A stretch of DNA of 64,000 nt from NCBI GenBank assembly GCA_030549205.1, contig JAUKTV010000005.1:1798001-1862000 (forward strand), read 5' to 3'. The stretch's first letter is position 1. Each line of letters opens with the position of its first letter. The position numbers and the translations under genes were made by a program. Source of the stretch: Apiosordaria backusii. Its lineage: Eukaryota > Ascomycota > Sordariomycetes > Sordariales > Lasiosphaeriaceae. The notes beneath the pieces are model-generated. The model was not told where the DNA came from. It saw nothing but the letters and a program-made list of their open reading frames with translations, and ran no database searches. Below are positions 44,811 to 57,161 of this stretch, piece after piece.

Positions 44811-46564
44811 TCACCCCAAAAAGTTCCTCACCATCCCCCCCACATTCTTCACATCCAACAAGAACGTATCATGCCCAAACAAGCTCTGCTCCTCGCTCAG
44901 CTCGTAATGCGCCACGTTCCTATTCCCCGCCATCTTCAGCGCCTCCGCAATCTCCCTCTGCTGCCACGCCGGAAACAAAATATCGCTCGCCACCCCCATC
45001 ACCAGCACCGGGTGGTCCCACAGCACCGACAACCCCGCCACCAAATCCGCCGGCGGCTTCTGCCCCGGTCCCGAATAACTACTACTGCTCCCCCTGTACC
45101 CAAACCCCCCCCACCAAACCCAAGCCCATCCCTCTCAAACTCATCATGATGCCCCTGGTGCTGCCCCGGCTGCTCCTCATAAGGCTCATCCGGCAGCGTC
45201 AAGCTACACGCATCCTGATGATACCCCTCCCCCCCTTGTCCCCCACCCCCCTCCCTTAGCCTTGCCTCCCTCTCAGCCCTCTTCGCAGCAATAGCCACCT
45301 GGTTCTCCCTCCCCAAATCAAACAAATCCATCGCCTTGCTCACATAAATCAAACTATTCGGATCATACGTCAAGCAAAACTTCTCCCCCGCATGATCCAA
45401 ATACGTCTCCACCAAAAAATCCGGACACAACGCAGGCGGCTTGTCTCTATCCGCCCTTCTCCTCCCAAACCTCTGCTCCCACTCCGGACCAGACCTATAC
45501 GTAATCGTCGCAATCTCCCTCGCGAGCTTCATGCCAACATGCGGGGGGATGTTCCCGTAGTAATACCCCCTGTTCCAATTCGGGTCGTTCAATATCGCTT
45601 TCCGCTGGACATACCTCATGGCAATACTATACGGGTGACTCCTCGCGCAGGCGGAAATACTCACGATCCTACCCACCCTTTCTGGGAACGTCACCGCCGC
45701 AGAGAGGGATTGCATACCCCCCATGCTACTCCCCACGCTGGCATGTAGTTTCTCCACTCCTAGATGATCCAGCAGTCGAAACTGCGCCCTGACCATATCG
45801 GTTATTGTCAGGAGCGGGAAACGAGTGGCGTATCTCTTGCCGTCTGAGGGGTCGATGCTGCTCGGCCCTGTGGAGCCGTAGCACCCACCGATGACGTTTG
45901 TGCAAATGACAAAGTACTTGCTCGTATCCAGTGCCAGCCCGGGGCCGATGAACTTTTCCCACCAACCCGGTTGGGGGTTGGCGGGGGTGGAGTGCGCGTG
46001 GGAGGAGGCGGATAAGCCGGTGTGAAGGAGAATAACGTTGGAGCGGTCGGCGTTTAGCTCTCCCCAGGTCTCGTAGGCAATGTTGAATTCGACGAGCTGG
46101 CCGCCGTGGTCGAGGAGGAGGGGGGAGGTGGAGTGGAAGATTTGGGTTGCGCCTACGGTGTAGGAGGGTTCGGGGCCGGATTCGGAGGAGCGGGAGCGGG
46201 GGGTTGTTGAGGAGGAGGCAGAGGCAGCGGCGGCGGCGGCGGCGGCTTGCTGGCGGAGGGTTGCGGAGCGGGATTCGAGGGCGTCGACGCAGGGGAAGGT
46301 CATGGCGGGGTTGGAGGGGGCGCCGCTGCGGCGGGGGGATTGGTCGTGGAGGCTGCGCCGGGGTTGTTGGCGACCTGATGTTAAGAGTCGCATACCCGTT
46401 GCCGGCGGTATTGAAGTCGCCGCATTGTGACAGACGGGCGCCGGAGGCTTGCCGGCGGCGCGGGTGAGGGCGGCGGTGGCTTGTCGGAGACTGGATGTAA
46501 CTCTGGTTCGCGACTTCATGACGTCTTGTGTAGTTTGTATTTCTGGTGGTCTGGCAAGGGACAC
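44811..46564 (-). CDS. MET2: homoserine O-acetyltransferase, one apparent frameshift
   Basis: One exon; 584 aa once one base is added. It is the alpha/beta-hydrolase that acetylates L-homoserine with acetyl-CoA in methionine synthesis. Landmarks: an extended Arg/Ser/Ala-rich N-terminus (possibly organellar, or start at the MKSRTR Met), VEFNIAYETWGELNADRSN, HTGLSASSHAHS, WWEKFIGPG, VICTNVIGGCYGSTGP, the nucleophile elbow VGSSMGG, NPNWNRGYYYG-like DPNWNRGYYYG, and CPDFLVETYLDHAGEKF. A -1 break occurs in a Gly-rich insertion at the C8 run 45105-45112. After it come VLVMGVASDILFP and LFGHDTFLLD, which supply the catalytic Asp and His. As written the first frame would therefore lack two of three catalytic residues. 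Confidence 0.88.
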
Positions 46565-47246
46565 ACACTGGACGCAAGAACTCAGTCAATGGCAGGTGAG
46601 AAGTGATATGATTCAGGTCCAAGATCAGACGCCGACTTAGAAATCATGGTGGAGATCTCGATTATCAATGCCGTGGGCTGCCGTTGCCGGCGCCCTTCAT
46701 GTCCATTTTGTTCGAGCTCGACATCGAATCGAGCGAATTGTTGCATGGGGGCAGCATTACGTGCTTTCACGTGCATCCAGGGGTTCTCGTGGGGTGGGTC
46801 TTGGCAGACCCCCCGGGGGTTAACCTACAAAACCCCAGAATCCCATTCTTATCTTATCAGTGGAGTGATATCACTGCTGCTGTCCCGCCAATGACGTTGC
46901 CCAACCTTCAGAGCGGGTTCTAGATGTCCCCCTCGAGAGCTGTCCGATACGCACACCTGAGCAACTGCACTGTCTTATTCGTACAACTTGCACTGCCCAG
47001 GCCATCCTAAGGCTGCGTTGGGTCTCAAGCAACTGAATAAACACTACATTATAACACGCGTCAAATCCCGTTCTTGCATTCCTGAGGAATCTCATATTCT
47101 CGCTTCCTTCCTAGAACCGTGTTAGCAAGCACAAATCACCCCACTTCAGCACGTACTGTAAACATCACCAACCCGGCAACAGCGACGCTACTACCGCTTT
47201 CATCAGAACTTTTACTCAACTTTCAGTTTGGACCTTTGTGCCCAGC
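46565..47246. other. intergenic spacer between divergent genes
   Basis: This is the bidirectional upstream region of MET2 (-) and the hypothetical gene at 47247 (+). I see no convincing regulatory motif apart from a CACGTG-related ATTACGTGCTTTCACGTG stretch near 46765-46783, which could be a bHLH site. Confidence 0.4.
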
Positions 47247-48392
47247 ATGTGGAACGCCGTCAATCATATATTGACCAGCGTACTGCCTCCCGTACTGCCC
47301 ATTCGGCCTCATCCAGATTCTCAAGCCGCTCCCGCCCACGGTACCACGGCAAAGGACCCAACCACTGGCAAAATGGACGCGGAAGGAGTATACAAACCCA
47401 GCATCACCGACGTTATTGTCGTCAAGGCTATGCTTGTGAAGGGCCTCGGAATCCCTGTTGAGCTGGTGGACAGCATTGTTGAGCTCGCCGAGTACTGGCC
47501 CCATGTCACCGCCGAGGTCAGTTGGGGGGATGAGCGCCCAAACCAAGTACATAGCGGCCCGGGCTCAGAAAATCAGTTCTTGGTAAGTCAAACAACATTT
47601 TTTCCAAAATATCCCTAATCGTCACTAACCGTACCGCTCCAGCTCCGTACACCACCCCTAGGGTTTCCAGATTGGGGAGCCGACTCGACGACAACGTACA
47701 CCAGAACCATCCGCCCCCAGCCCCCCGGGGAAGATTTCTCAACCTCGAGCTTTCAAAAACTGGCCAAATCCCCAATGACCCTTCTGGCCCAGCCCTGCCG
47801 TCGCGTCGTTTTCACTATACGATCCAAAGACCAAGGCTGGGGCGGCAGTTATGAGGATCAAGACACGTACAGAGGCTCCTGGACATGGTTTGAAGCTGGG
47901 CTTGAGAGGTGGTGCAAGAAGACCCAGGTCTCGTCACAACAAGAACAACAACAACAACCATCTGCATCGGATGAATCAGATCCGAAGGAAGATGACAATG
48001 AGGACGATGGTCAGCAACAGCAGCCATCACTGAAGCTAGAGGACTTGTCAACTGTGATCCCGCAGGTCGTGGTAGACCCGCAAGACAACGAGTTCAAATT
48101 CAACCATCCTCTGCTGCCCGAAGAGCACGTCAAGATCCAGTGCAACAAGTTGACAGAAAGGGAGTACATCACGCATAGAGTGGAGTGGAGTTATGACGAT
48201 GATATCGATCCTGAGGATGAGGTGGCCGCGAAGAAACTACATGAGGTGGGAAGGGGGGAGCGCACGGGGAATGGGGAGTTTGTGAAGAATATGAAGATTG
48301 GAGATGTGGTGACTGTGTGGGGGAAGGCGAGGTTTGGGGGGTGGGTGAATAATATCTCGTCGGTGAAGGTGGAGGTTTATTGGGCGGTATAA
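47247..48392 (+). CDS. conserved-looking fungal hypothetical protein
   Basis: Two exons (47247-47582 and 47643-48392) encode about 361 aa, joined by a GTAAGT intron in phase 0. The N-terminal part contains a helical stretch (VIVVKAMLVKGLGIPVELVD, then IVELAEYWPHVTAEV). The second exon opens LRTPPLGFPDW and has RRVVFTIRSKDQGWGGSYED, with YRGSWTWFEAGLERW after it. A low-complexity acidic insert with glutamine runs follows (about residues 235-275). The end block has LTEREYITHRVEWSYDDD and a beta-rich tail (IGDVVTVWGKARFGGW). It reads like a real, conserved protein, perhaps with a jelly-roll-like beta domain, but I cannot name a family. It is cytosolic by composition. Confidence 0.75.
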
Positions 48393-48462
48393 AGGGCGTA
48401 CGTACCAAGCTTGATGGCTGGACCTGATGAGCATTGATACCTATTTTATCAACAGTGATTTT

Positions 48463-48768
48463 CTATTTCATCCCTAGTCTCTTCTTCCTTGCCTTGAGTC
48501 TAGACCGTGTCAACGATCTTAGTCCTATCCGATTCGCCTTATCACGATAAAGTTCTTTGAAGTCAGCTGAGATTCGGGAGCGCCTTACCGGCTCTCTCTC
48601 GGGGCAAAGTACCCGGACAATGACAAGTAGAATCCAGCCGATCAGCGTCGGCACGGTTGACAACAAAGAATGAACAACAAACTGTAGGTGACTAGGTAAG
48701 GCAAGCAGAGGGTCCGAGGCTGAGTGAGACAACACTGGCAAGTCGGCCCATGAGGAAGAAGACAACAT
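48463..48768 (-). CDS. small single-pass membrane protein, hypothetical
   Basis: Frame of 101 aa starting MLSSSSWADLPVLS. It has one strong hydrophobic helix (STVPTLIGWILLVIVRVLC) in the middle and a very basic C-terminus (LRSLTRSRLKARKKRLG), so the tail would be cytosolic or matrix-facing. The open frame extends upstream to 48912, but the internal Met gives the more protein-like start. Its stop lies 70 bp from the stop of the convergent gene. I do not recognise the family; the size and single helix make it only a moderate call. Confidence 0.5.
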   Translation of the reverse strand: MLSSSSWADLPVLSHSASDPLLALPSHLQFVVHSLLSTVPTLIGWILLVIVRVLCPEREPVRRSRISADFKELYRDKANRIGLRSLTRSRLKARKKRLGMK

Positions 48769-51700
48769 GGTTGACCGACTTGTGGAAATAGGAGTGTGAT
48801 ATAGAACACAAAGAGTTAAGAGTGAGTTGACTCTTGAAAGGTGCCCCGGGGGTGTGGGTGGAAGTTTCGAGGACAGACGGCATCTCCCGTCCCGCCCAGT
48901 CCTCCAGGGCACAACGTCCAGACCTGATCAAGCTAATACTTACTGTCTCATATCTGTGGCTTGAATAGTTATCTTTTGGCATTGTGGTCTCTTATCGACA
49001 GGACCCAAGTATCAGGAACGGGTCAACCGCTGCTGCTCGGCCACTGTCATAGGGGCATGCATAGCTGAGAGCCTTTGTACCCACCTGTAGCCACCCCTCC
49101 GTGAGACAAATAGCACCATCTCAATAAGCTGCTGCCCCGTCCTATAAGATTACTGGCCTGAACTCACGTACAATCTTTTATGTTGACAACAACACTTTTC
49201 TTTGTTTTATGTTCGAGGTCTCAGTCCAAGAGTTGATGATGCCAAGAACCACGCAACACCATCGAAACGCTTGAAAGATCACACATTATCCGCATAAATT
49301 GGATCGACCTTAGATTGCACTTTGCTGGCATTATGAGAATCCTGAGGACCTTGATAGCCTCTTCCCCCCCCACGTCCCGCGTCCAGGTCTCACGTCGGAG
49401 GGGGCCCATGCGTGGTTCATTCAGTTGAGGCGTTTGAGATATTTTGTGGTGTTCTGGGGTGTTTTCTTGTGTCCTGCCTGTTGAGGGATTCACCGAGAAG
49501 CAACTGCTAGTTTGGTTTGGCCAAGACTGGGAGAGAGGAAAGAGGGGTTGCTGTCAGTTCTTATCGAAGGGTTGATGGAACCATGCATGGAAGCTGCGCT
49601 CTTCCCGCACTAGTAATATTCTGGACCTGCCACTTTTGGCTACCTACTTGGTGTTTGCCTAGGTAGCCAGTGCTATCCTGCAGAAACACAATGCGATTCT
49701 ATTTAAAAGCAGGAACCCCGATGCAATGCCGTGATGTCGAAATGCACGCACGCACACACATGCACGGGCGAGGGGTAATGCCGACGCGGGAGCGGGAGGG
49801 GGATGCAGTTGGGAAGGGAAGGAGGTGTGTGTCCCAAGGTGGGATGGGATGGGATGGGATGGTGATGGTGATGGTGGGATGAACGGCCCCCGCGCCATGG
49901 GCGGCTTCTTGAGGAAAACAACGGCTTTTAGGTTTGGGGTATTTTCGGTATGTATTTTTGACCATGATCTGCGCGGGTGTGGTGGATTAAGCCGTGAAGG
50001 TCAAGAATAGTGTCCCTATTAATCCTTCAAGCGGTCGAACTGCCGAGTGTCAATGATGACATATCACTCAGTCTATCCCAAAAAAAAAAGTGTCGAAATA
50101 CTTTTTTTCTCTATTTTGTTTGTGTTGTTGTTTAGTACAAAAAACACATTTGCGTTGTTTCATCCCCCCAACAGTATCCCATTTCTAGTACTCAAGCCCC
50201 TAAACTCACAACTTCCTCCCAAATTGCCCCCCTTTGGTATCACGTATATATGTCGAAAAAAAAATATCCCACCCTACCAAACACAAATAAACAGAGAAAA
50301 AAGAGGAATAAATGAGAAAGAGGTGCCATGATCCTAAGCACGAAAAAAATCCCACATTTGCGGTGCTGAGAAATGAGATGCTTCCCCCTCAATGATCCGA
50401 TGCGATGTGTGCTTTGATTTTAATGTGCGTACGTGTGTGTGTGTGTCATGATCTCCCCATCGCTATGGTGTTAAACATCCCCCCTTTTCATATCATATCA
50501 TCCTCGTTATCATAAACCCAAGAAAGAGATCATCACCATCTCCTGCAGGTGTGCGGTTCACATGCTGTGGGATATATATAACAATTCATGACATGTGTGT
50601 GTGTGTGTGTTTCCCTCACCCATCGTTGCAAAATGACTTATCACAGAGAACCACCGGAAAAACAACACTCAAAAATAACACTCAAAAAGTAAACAAGAAA
50701 CCAAAAAAAAACACATTTTTTGCTCGCTACTTTCCATTGATTCCTTTGTGGTATACTATAAGTTTCATGACACAACCAGCAACACGCAACCCAACACACA
50801 GCCAAAAACACTGAAGAAAAAAAGAAAAAACGCCCCTTGTGTATGTATATGTAAATGCCCACTTTACCCACTTGAATGAAAAAAAAAAAAAAAAAAAAAA
50901 AAAAAACCCAATGCAATTCTTGCTGCTTCTTCTTCTTGACAACATTCATTCAACACAGGGGGGGTAATAAACCGAAAAAAGAAAAGAGAAAAGAGAAAAA
51001 AGCACACTTATTCGCCCCATGATGAACTTGCTTTGTGAAAAAAAAAAACCCCCCCCCACCAAAAGCCATCAATACAAGAGACACATTTGACCGTGTGCGC
51101 AAAAAAACAAGATATTTAGTTCTTCTTTTCTTCTTCATCATCTCTTTTTTTTTTACCGGACCCCTTCTTCCCCCCCTTCTTCATCTTCATATTGGGCCCT
51201 GTACAAAATTTCATTTCGTTGTTCGTCTTCAATTATCCTCCAATCATATATCAGGTCTTGAGAGTTCCCATGTCTGTCTCCCGTGGTTTGCTGCCCATTC
51301 TCCCGGTCCTTCTTCCAGACGGCCGAACAAGAGCTGCTGCGTCAGTCCCACAGGAAACCAGACCAGACAGGTCCCAAACCTCTAGGTAGCAAAATCCAAC
51401 CGGTACGCCATTTGCCGTGCTATTCCGCTTCCTGTTTTGCTCCTTGACTGGGGTATGAACACGCTTTCCCTTTGCCCTGTGGGTCTCCTCAATGAACCTG
51501 AAATTCCCCGTCTATAGACCATAATGCGCAAAACATGTGAACGAGAATATGCATAAAGAAAGCGCTGTTGGGGTAGCGAAAAGAGACGGCAATGAGGCGG
51601 TTGGCCGCTCGTGGGGGCTGGAATCGTCCTTCGGTATCTTCGGCCTCGTTCCATATTCAGTATCCGAACGATACTTGTCCTTCTCTTCGCACAATCGTGC

Positions 51701-52031
51701 TAAAGAGGTCCATGTTCCCCTAAGCTCCGCTCGCTCCATGTCCCTCAGGTAGGTAATCATAACATATGATACAGTTTCGAACTCCAGGCAGGCTGGCGTG
51801 CGCCGTAGATGACTATTATGCTGCATGCACCTCCGATGGCGAGATCCTGAACAAGCTGTCCAATATAGAGCTTCATCTTTGGTCGGGTGGACCCGGACTG
51901 GGAACAAGTATCCAAGAAAGCCCTGTCTTGTCTTGTTGCGCAATCCAGGGTCGGTAGCAAGCGGTCAGCGGCGTAAAGACACCGCTTTTTCGAGCGGGAT
52001 CTTCCTTTACCGTCAACTTTCATTTCCTTGC
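48769..52031. other. 3.3-kb gene-free spacer with homopolymers
   Basis: This lies upstream of the small membrane protein gene and downstream of the Cid1-type gene. It contains CCTAGGTA at 49658-49665, a (GGGAT)4 tract at 49841-49860, GT-rich patches near 50435 and 50596, and an A28 run at 50879-50906. A cluster of A and C homopolymers spans about 50,080-51,060. The strong skew suggests UTR or decayed repeat DNA. No gene is supported. Confidence 0.5.
50879..50906. repeat. A28 homopolymer
   Basis: An uninterrupted run of 28 A in a region with many A7-A10 tracts. It could be an insertion footprint of a reverse-transcribed transcript, but I see no target duplication. Confidence 0.85.
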
Positions 52032-55000
52032 TCAACCACCTTTGCGATCGGCTTCATTCTTGGGCAGTTGCTCACTGTGCGCAACGCCGTTGGCCGCATG
52101 CTTGAGGTCTGACACACCCTTCTTGCGCGGCTTGGACTTTTGCCAGTTGCTGAAATTATCAGTCGGGCTCTTGCCAAGACGCGGATTACCAGACTCCCTC
52201 GAGGTCCCATTGGCACGATGCTCCAAAACGGGCGATCGGTTGGAGGTCTCGTGCTGCTTGGCAGAAGGTCCTGTTGGTGGCGTCTTCTGCGTCCCTGAAC
52301 GGAAGTCTCGATTTCCAACTCGTGGCGACTGCGCGACGACCGGGGGTTCAAACTTTCGCAGGACGGTGGGGGATGGTGTTCGGTGCTCGTAAACTGGCGA
52401 AAGGTGCGGCATGTCTTGTGCAACCGAGTACTCGTTCGTGGCTAAATCCAGCGGCGCAAGTTGACGAGTATTCAAGCGAGACAAGCCCAGAATATTGTTA
52501 GGGTCATAACCCATAGGAGAGTAGTAGAGATGAGTAGGAACGGCGGCCATGGCCACCCGCTGATGAAATGACGCATCGCCGTGGTTCAACGCTGAAGATG
52601 GGGACCTGTTTGCCGTTGAGCCGTTCACAATCACAGGGCGATCAGGCACAGTGAGTGAAACAGGCTCCGCAGAACTGGCAGCATAAGACCCTGACTGGTC
52701 GTTCCACGAGTTGCTGGGGCTCGAGCCTTGTTGGATATAAAGCGAGTTGCTGTGCTGGTTGTCCTCCGCTATCGTGGTCTCAATGCCGAGCGGCGAGCGG
52801 TTGGAACTTGACGCCTGAGCCATCTTGGGCACCGAACCATTCACCACAACAGGCTTTGCAGACAGCTGCCCGTTGGTCTGCGAGAAGGGTGCCGATGGGA
52901 GCGGCGCAGACATTCCCGCAGAGATAGTCCGAGCATGCCCGAGGGGTGATGGTGATCGCGACGTCCGCTTCATTCTCCGATCCAAGACAGCCTGGGGTCC
53001 TTGATCCGTGGATAACCGACGACGGCCCTGACTACTTTGGCTGAGCGTGTTGAACGCCGGTGTCGCACTTGGGAACCCATTGACCTTGCGATTGGGACTG
53101 GCATGACCGTTGGTGTAATATCCTGCATAACGCGTGCCATCGTCTTCTGGAGAATCAGCCAAAACCTTGGGATCTTCATAATCGGTCTCGGAGAGCTCAT
53201 CTGGGGTGTAGTTGGACATTGGAACACCGTTGACTTGTCGTGGAGGGACAGATGAGACGCCGTTCTGTGCCTGGCTGGCCGAGTACGCTGCCGCCGCCGA
53301 CATGGCCTGTTGAACTGTCATCGAACCTCTCGAAGCTGGCTGGGACTGCGACCTAAGTGCTCCGCCAGAGGAGACGCCCGTCTCACGCACATTTCTCCGG
53401 AATTCAGGAAGCCCGTTCGCCGTAGTGGCTGCCGACGTCCCCGAAGCGGGGGACGAAGGATATGTGGTGAAGCCGGGGTGGAAGTAGGCCGGGGGCTGCA
53501 TCGGAAAGCCGTAGCCATACATCAATTCTGGCCGAATTGGAGCCGTCAGTGGCGGATTGTCAAAGGAATTCGTCCGGGACCTGTCTGAGCCTGAGCTACC
53601 CTGCATTCGCTGGGCGTGAGCAAGGGCTTGTGCTTGATTAATTTGCTGGGCATGGGTGAACAGCTGGAATCTCAAGTTTGTATCGTGTGCTGCAAGTGCA
53701 TTGAGCGAGGTTTGTAGGATCTCCTGGGGAACTCCAATCTGTGGGTTTTGAGCCTGATACCACACCAAATCTTGCGGATTCATCGTCGTGGGCATGCCGG
53801 CCTGCGCAAAAGGTAGGCTCTGTTCGTAGGGCTGGTGATTGGACCCGCGGCGGTTACCCTGGTTACCGTTGCGCTGATAATTCCTTTGACTTCGATTGTT
53901 GAAGTTATTACGCTGTTGCGGCCTTGATTGCTGTTGCGAGGCACTCCTAAGAAGCACGGGCCGTGGAGGCGCCGACGGCTTTTCCCATCTTCTTTCTTCC
54001 TCCTTGGGGTATACGTACTGCTCCCAACACTCAGCAAACTTGCCCTTGGCAAGAAGATCAAAAGCTCTCCTCAGTTCAAGATGAAGACCACGGAACGAAG
54101 TGTCATCGGCCGTATTGCCAAGGTTTCGTATTACATTGAATGGCTCCTCGATGCACAGAGTATTGTTGGTGCCGATGTGCCATTTCTTCTCCGTCTTGGT
54201 CAGGAGCTTGCCCACTCGTATTGATAATGCAAACTTGTCGTAGTCAAACTCGTATGCGTAAAACCGGAAGAAGTGGAACAGTAGGTTTGCTAAGCTCTCC
54301 TTGTTCTTGGCACCAAAACCCGTCAGCTTTGAAAGGTCGTCGGCGAATTCACTTCGAGTGCCGTCGCTTTTGAGAAGCTTCTCCTTGTGTCGTTGGTGGA
54401 GCGCTGGTAATACTGGTGGGTCGCGTAGCTGGAGAAATGCGATAATCATGCATATCCAGGTATAGGAGCTCAGGGTTCCACCAAAAGCTGCGTCATTGAC
54501 AATTCTCCTCCGCGTCCAGTATTTGATGATCATGGCCAAAGGTCGGACTCTTTCGTCGATGCTAACATATGTCCGCACCATTCGTGTGTTCTCCAGGGCC
54601 AGGGTATTGTTAACGTTCATGTCGCAAGCCAGTTTGAGCTCGGGATCCCAAATCTTGACGATTGGTACTTTGGCTGCAGAGATACAAACCACGTCCTGCA
54701 TGCCATGTCTGTCGAGGAGGTCCGCTATTAGGCATACATGCTCCAATCCTTTCCACGGTGTTGTAATGCAAATATCAACTGTAAATATGTTGTCAGAAAC
54801 CCGGTTCGCCGCGGTCAAGGAGCCCAGGAATACTCACCATCAGAGTCATCAGAGCACAGCAAGTTGCCTGAAGAGCCAAACAAGTGCACCTTGATATCAT
54901 GACCGGGCCACTCGTCATTGAACAGCTTCTCCAACTTTGTAACCAGCTTTTGCCGCTTTGTTTCAACCGCGTCGGTTGGTAATAACACCTTGAACAAGCC

Positions 55001-55840
55001 ATTCATCTCCGCCTCCAGACTCTTCTCATTTTCCTCGGATAACTTACTTGATATCCTTTCGAGGTCGCCCTTTTCTAGCCTATCAGTTCCCAGGTTGTAT
55101 GGCATGCGCCGGCGAGAGTGGGGAATGGCAGTCTCAAAACGGCAACCGCCTAACCTAGGAGGAAGCGGACGTAATGAGGGGACATTTCCGTTCGTCTCTG
55201 AGTAGGCTGATCGTGGGGAATGATTTTGTGTAGCGTTTGGTGACGGTTCCCGGGACTCGAATGAGAATTTGCGGGCGTGCTGATGTGGCGTTGACGGTAC
55301 CGAGCTCGATTGGGCTGGATGAACAGTACCGTTCTGGCTGACAGGGGGTGGTGGTCGTACCGGCACACCATTGCTGGCCGGCTGCTCAGATGACTTCTTG
55401 GCTGGCATTTTCGATGTCTGGTCCTTCCCTGATGTTATAAGCGCGCGGTCGGCGTTGTCTGAAGGCTTTGCTGGTCTGCTCCCATGACCGGTCTGGGCAC
55501 CAGATTTGCTAAGAGTGTTGTCTTTGTTCGACACTTTGGAAGATGATCTCGACCGCGTTATCGCTTTGGTCGACGGAGACGAGAGCACTGGAGGGAGCGG
55601 GGGAGCTTGCAACCCACCTCCACCACCGCGACCACCAGAAACGAGTCTGTTGTACTGGAGCAGCTTGTCTTGATAGACGTGTTGTGACAGGATGGGCAGA
55701 ATGTCGGTGTAGTAGCTCGGGGAGTAGTCAGGTGTCGCGGCCGTGTTTACCCTGGGAGTTGTCGAGTTTGACGTCACGCCGGGCCACGGATGGGTCTGGT
55801 AAAGATGTTTGGTTTCAGCCGCGGTGGGCTGGCCGTCCAT
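52032..55840 (-). CDS. Cid1-family terminal nucleotidyltransferase (non-canonical poly(A)/poly(U) polymerase)
   Basis: Two exons (54838-55840 and 52032-54778) encode about 1249 aa. Residues 1-235 are Ser/Pro-rich and disordered. A helical segment (KGDLERISSKLSEENEKSL) leads into the catalytic domain with HLFGSSGNLLCSDDSDVDICI near residue 322. The intron falls exactly between the two metal-binding Asp of the DxD motif, so correct splicing is needed for activity. Then come WDPELKLACDMNVNN (third Asp) and the PAP-associated region (LAMIIKYWTRRRIVNDA, FGGTLSSYTWICMIIAFLQ; PFNVIRNLGNTADDTSFRGL). A 700-residue low-complexity tail rich in Gln, Asn and Ser follows, with a basic QRNNFNNRSQRNYQRNGNQG stretch that may bind RNA. 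The family adds A or U tails to RNA, in cytoplasm or nucleus. Confidence 0.88.
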
Positions 55841-57128
55841 TAAGCTTGAACACTGCAGAATGACAGTCGAAACGGTTCAGAGCTGCGCGGTGATGCGAAG
55901 CCGATGAGAGGTCGACAAAGACACTCGCTTCGAAATCCAGGAGCCGATGCCTTCGGCTGCTGCTATTTGCGCTACCGGTAGCGATGCGGTGATTGACGAA
56001 ATGAAAAAGCAGTTGAATGTCGTAATATGTTTGAGGCCGAGGTTGATTGAGGGTGTAGTTGCACCTTTGGTTGTGTCGGTCGTGGGCCCTTTTTGGTTGT
56101 TTTTCCCCTGCTGTCTGGTGAAAAGGCTCCAAGTGTTCCCTGCAACTAATGCCGCGGAGAGATGTCCCAAGATCTGCCCTGTAAGCACCGCAGTCAGGTG
56201 TCGGAAAGCAGCAGGTGCAGTTGTCGCGGTCCGAATCCAGAGGCACCCGACAAGAGTGCAAATGGCAGAAAATCCGCTACACCTGGGATGTGGGTATTAT
56301 GACGGATCGAAGAGCGATTTCAGTGGCGACAGACCCGTGCCGGCAATTTCCCAATGCCAAAATGCAAACCCGGATATGGGCAGCTGTGGTATGCTCCAGT
56401 GTCGTCCTCTTCAGGAGTACTCGGGCTCGTCAATCAGCTTCGCGCAACAGATGGCTCTGGAAGGGTCGGTGAGCGGCAGCAGGTAGGAAGATGCAAATGA
56501 GTGCTCGAGATTGGCGGGCAGATTCGCAGGATCCGAGAAAGCCAGACGGGCAAACAAGTTCGCCGTTACTGATCGCAAACTAAGAACGAGTCGTAGACGG
56601 ATCGTGTCGTATGGTGGGTTAACCGCGAGCGACGGCGAAAGAGGGCACGGTTGGCATGGAAGGAATAACGCGCGAGGTTGGCTAACGAACGCGAGACATG
56701 CGGTGTCTGGTGTCGAGGCAGAGAAAACACACAAAAAAGAATAAGTAATACAGGGAATCAGACCGTGATGATACTGAGGCGTGACCGACCGACCGAACGC
56801 GTGACGCCGTCGACTTCGTTGCTGGCAGCGGGAAGCGGATAGAGAGAGCCGGTGAGCCCGGGAAAAGGAGCAGGACTGATGATGTATGCTGTAGTATGGG
56901 GGTGGGTGCCAGCGTCGAGCTGGAAGCGCAAGCCAAGTCTCGGGTTCAGGGTAAGGTTCGAGAAAGTGTAGAGAGAGAGTGAGTGGTGAGAGACTGGTCG
57001 AGGTTGGATTTAGAATCGCAGTCGGCTCGCTTCCATTGAGAGAAGATGCGGCCCTACCAAGGTTGGATAGCGAGGTGTGGTTGCGGGAAACCTTGGGTGT
57101 GTTGCTCTGCTTTGCTCTGCTTTGCTTT

Positions 57129-57130
<2 letters not shown>

Positions 57131-57157
<27 letters not shown>
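57131..57157. repeat. (CAG)9 microsatellite
   Basis: Nine perfect CAG units lie about 1.3 kb upstream of the start codon of the Cid1-type gene, in its probable leader or promoter. Confidence 0.9.

Positions 57158-57161
<4 letters not shown>

Noticed and set aside
46147..46467. Arg/Gly-rich plus-strand frame opposite MET2
   Set aside because: It is the antisense shadow of the Ala/Ser/Arg-rich N-terminus of MET2.
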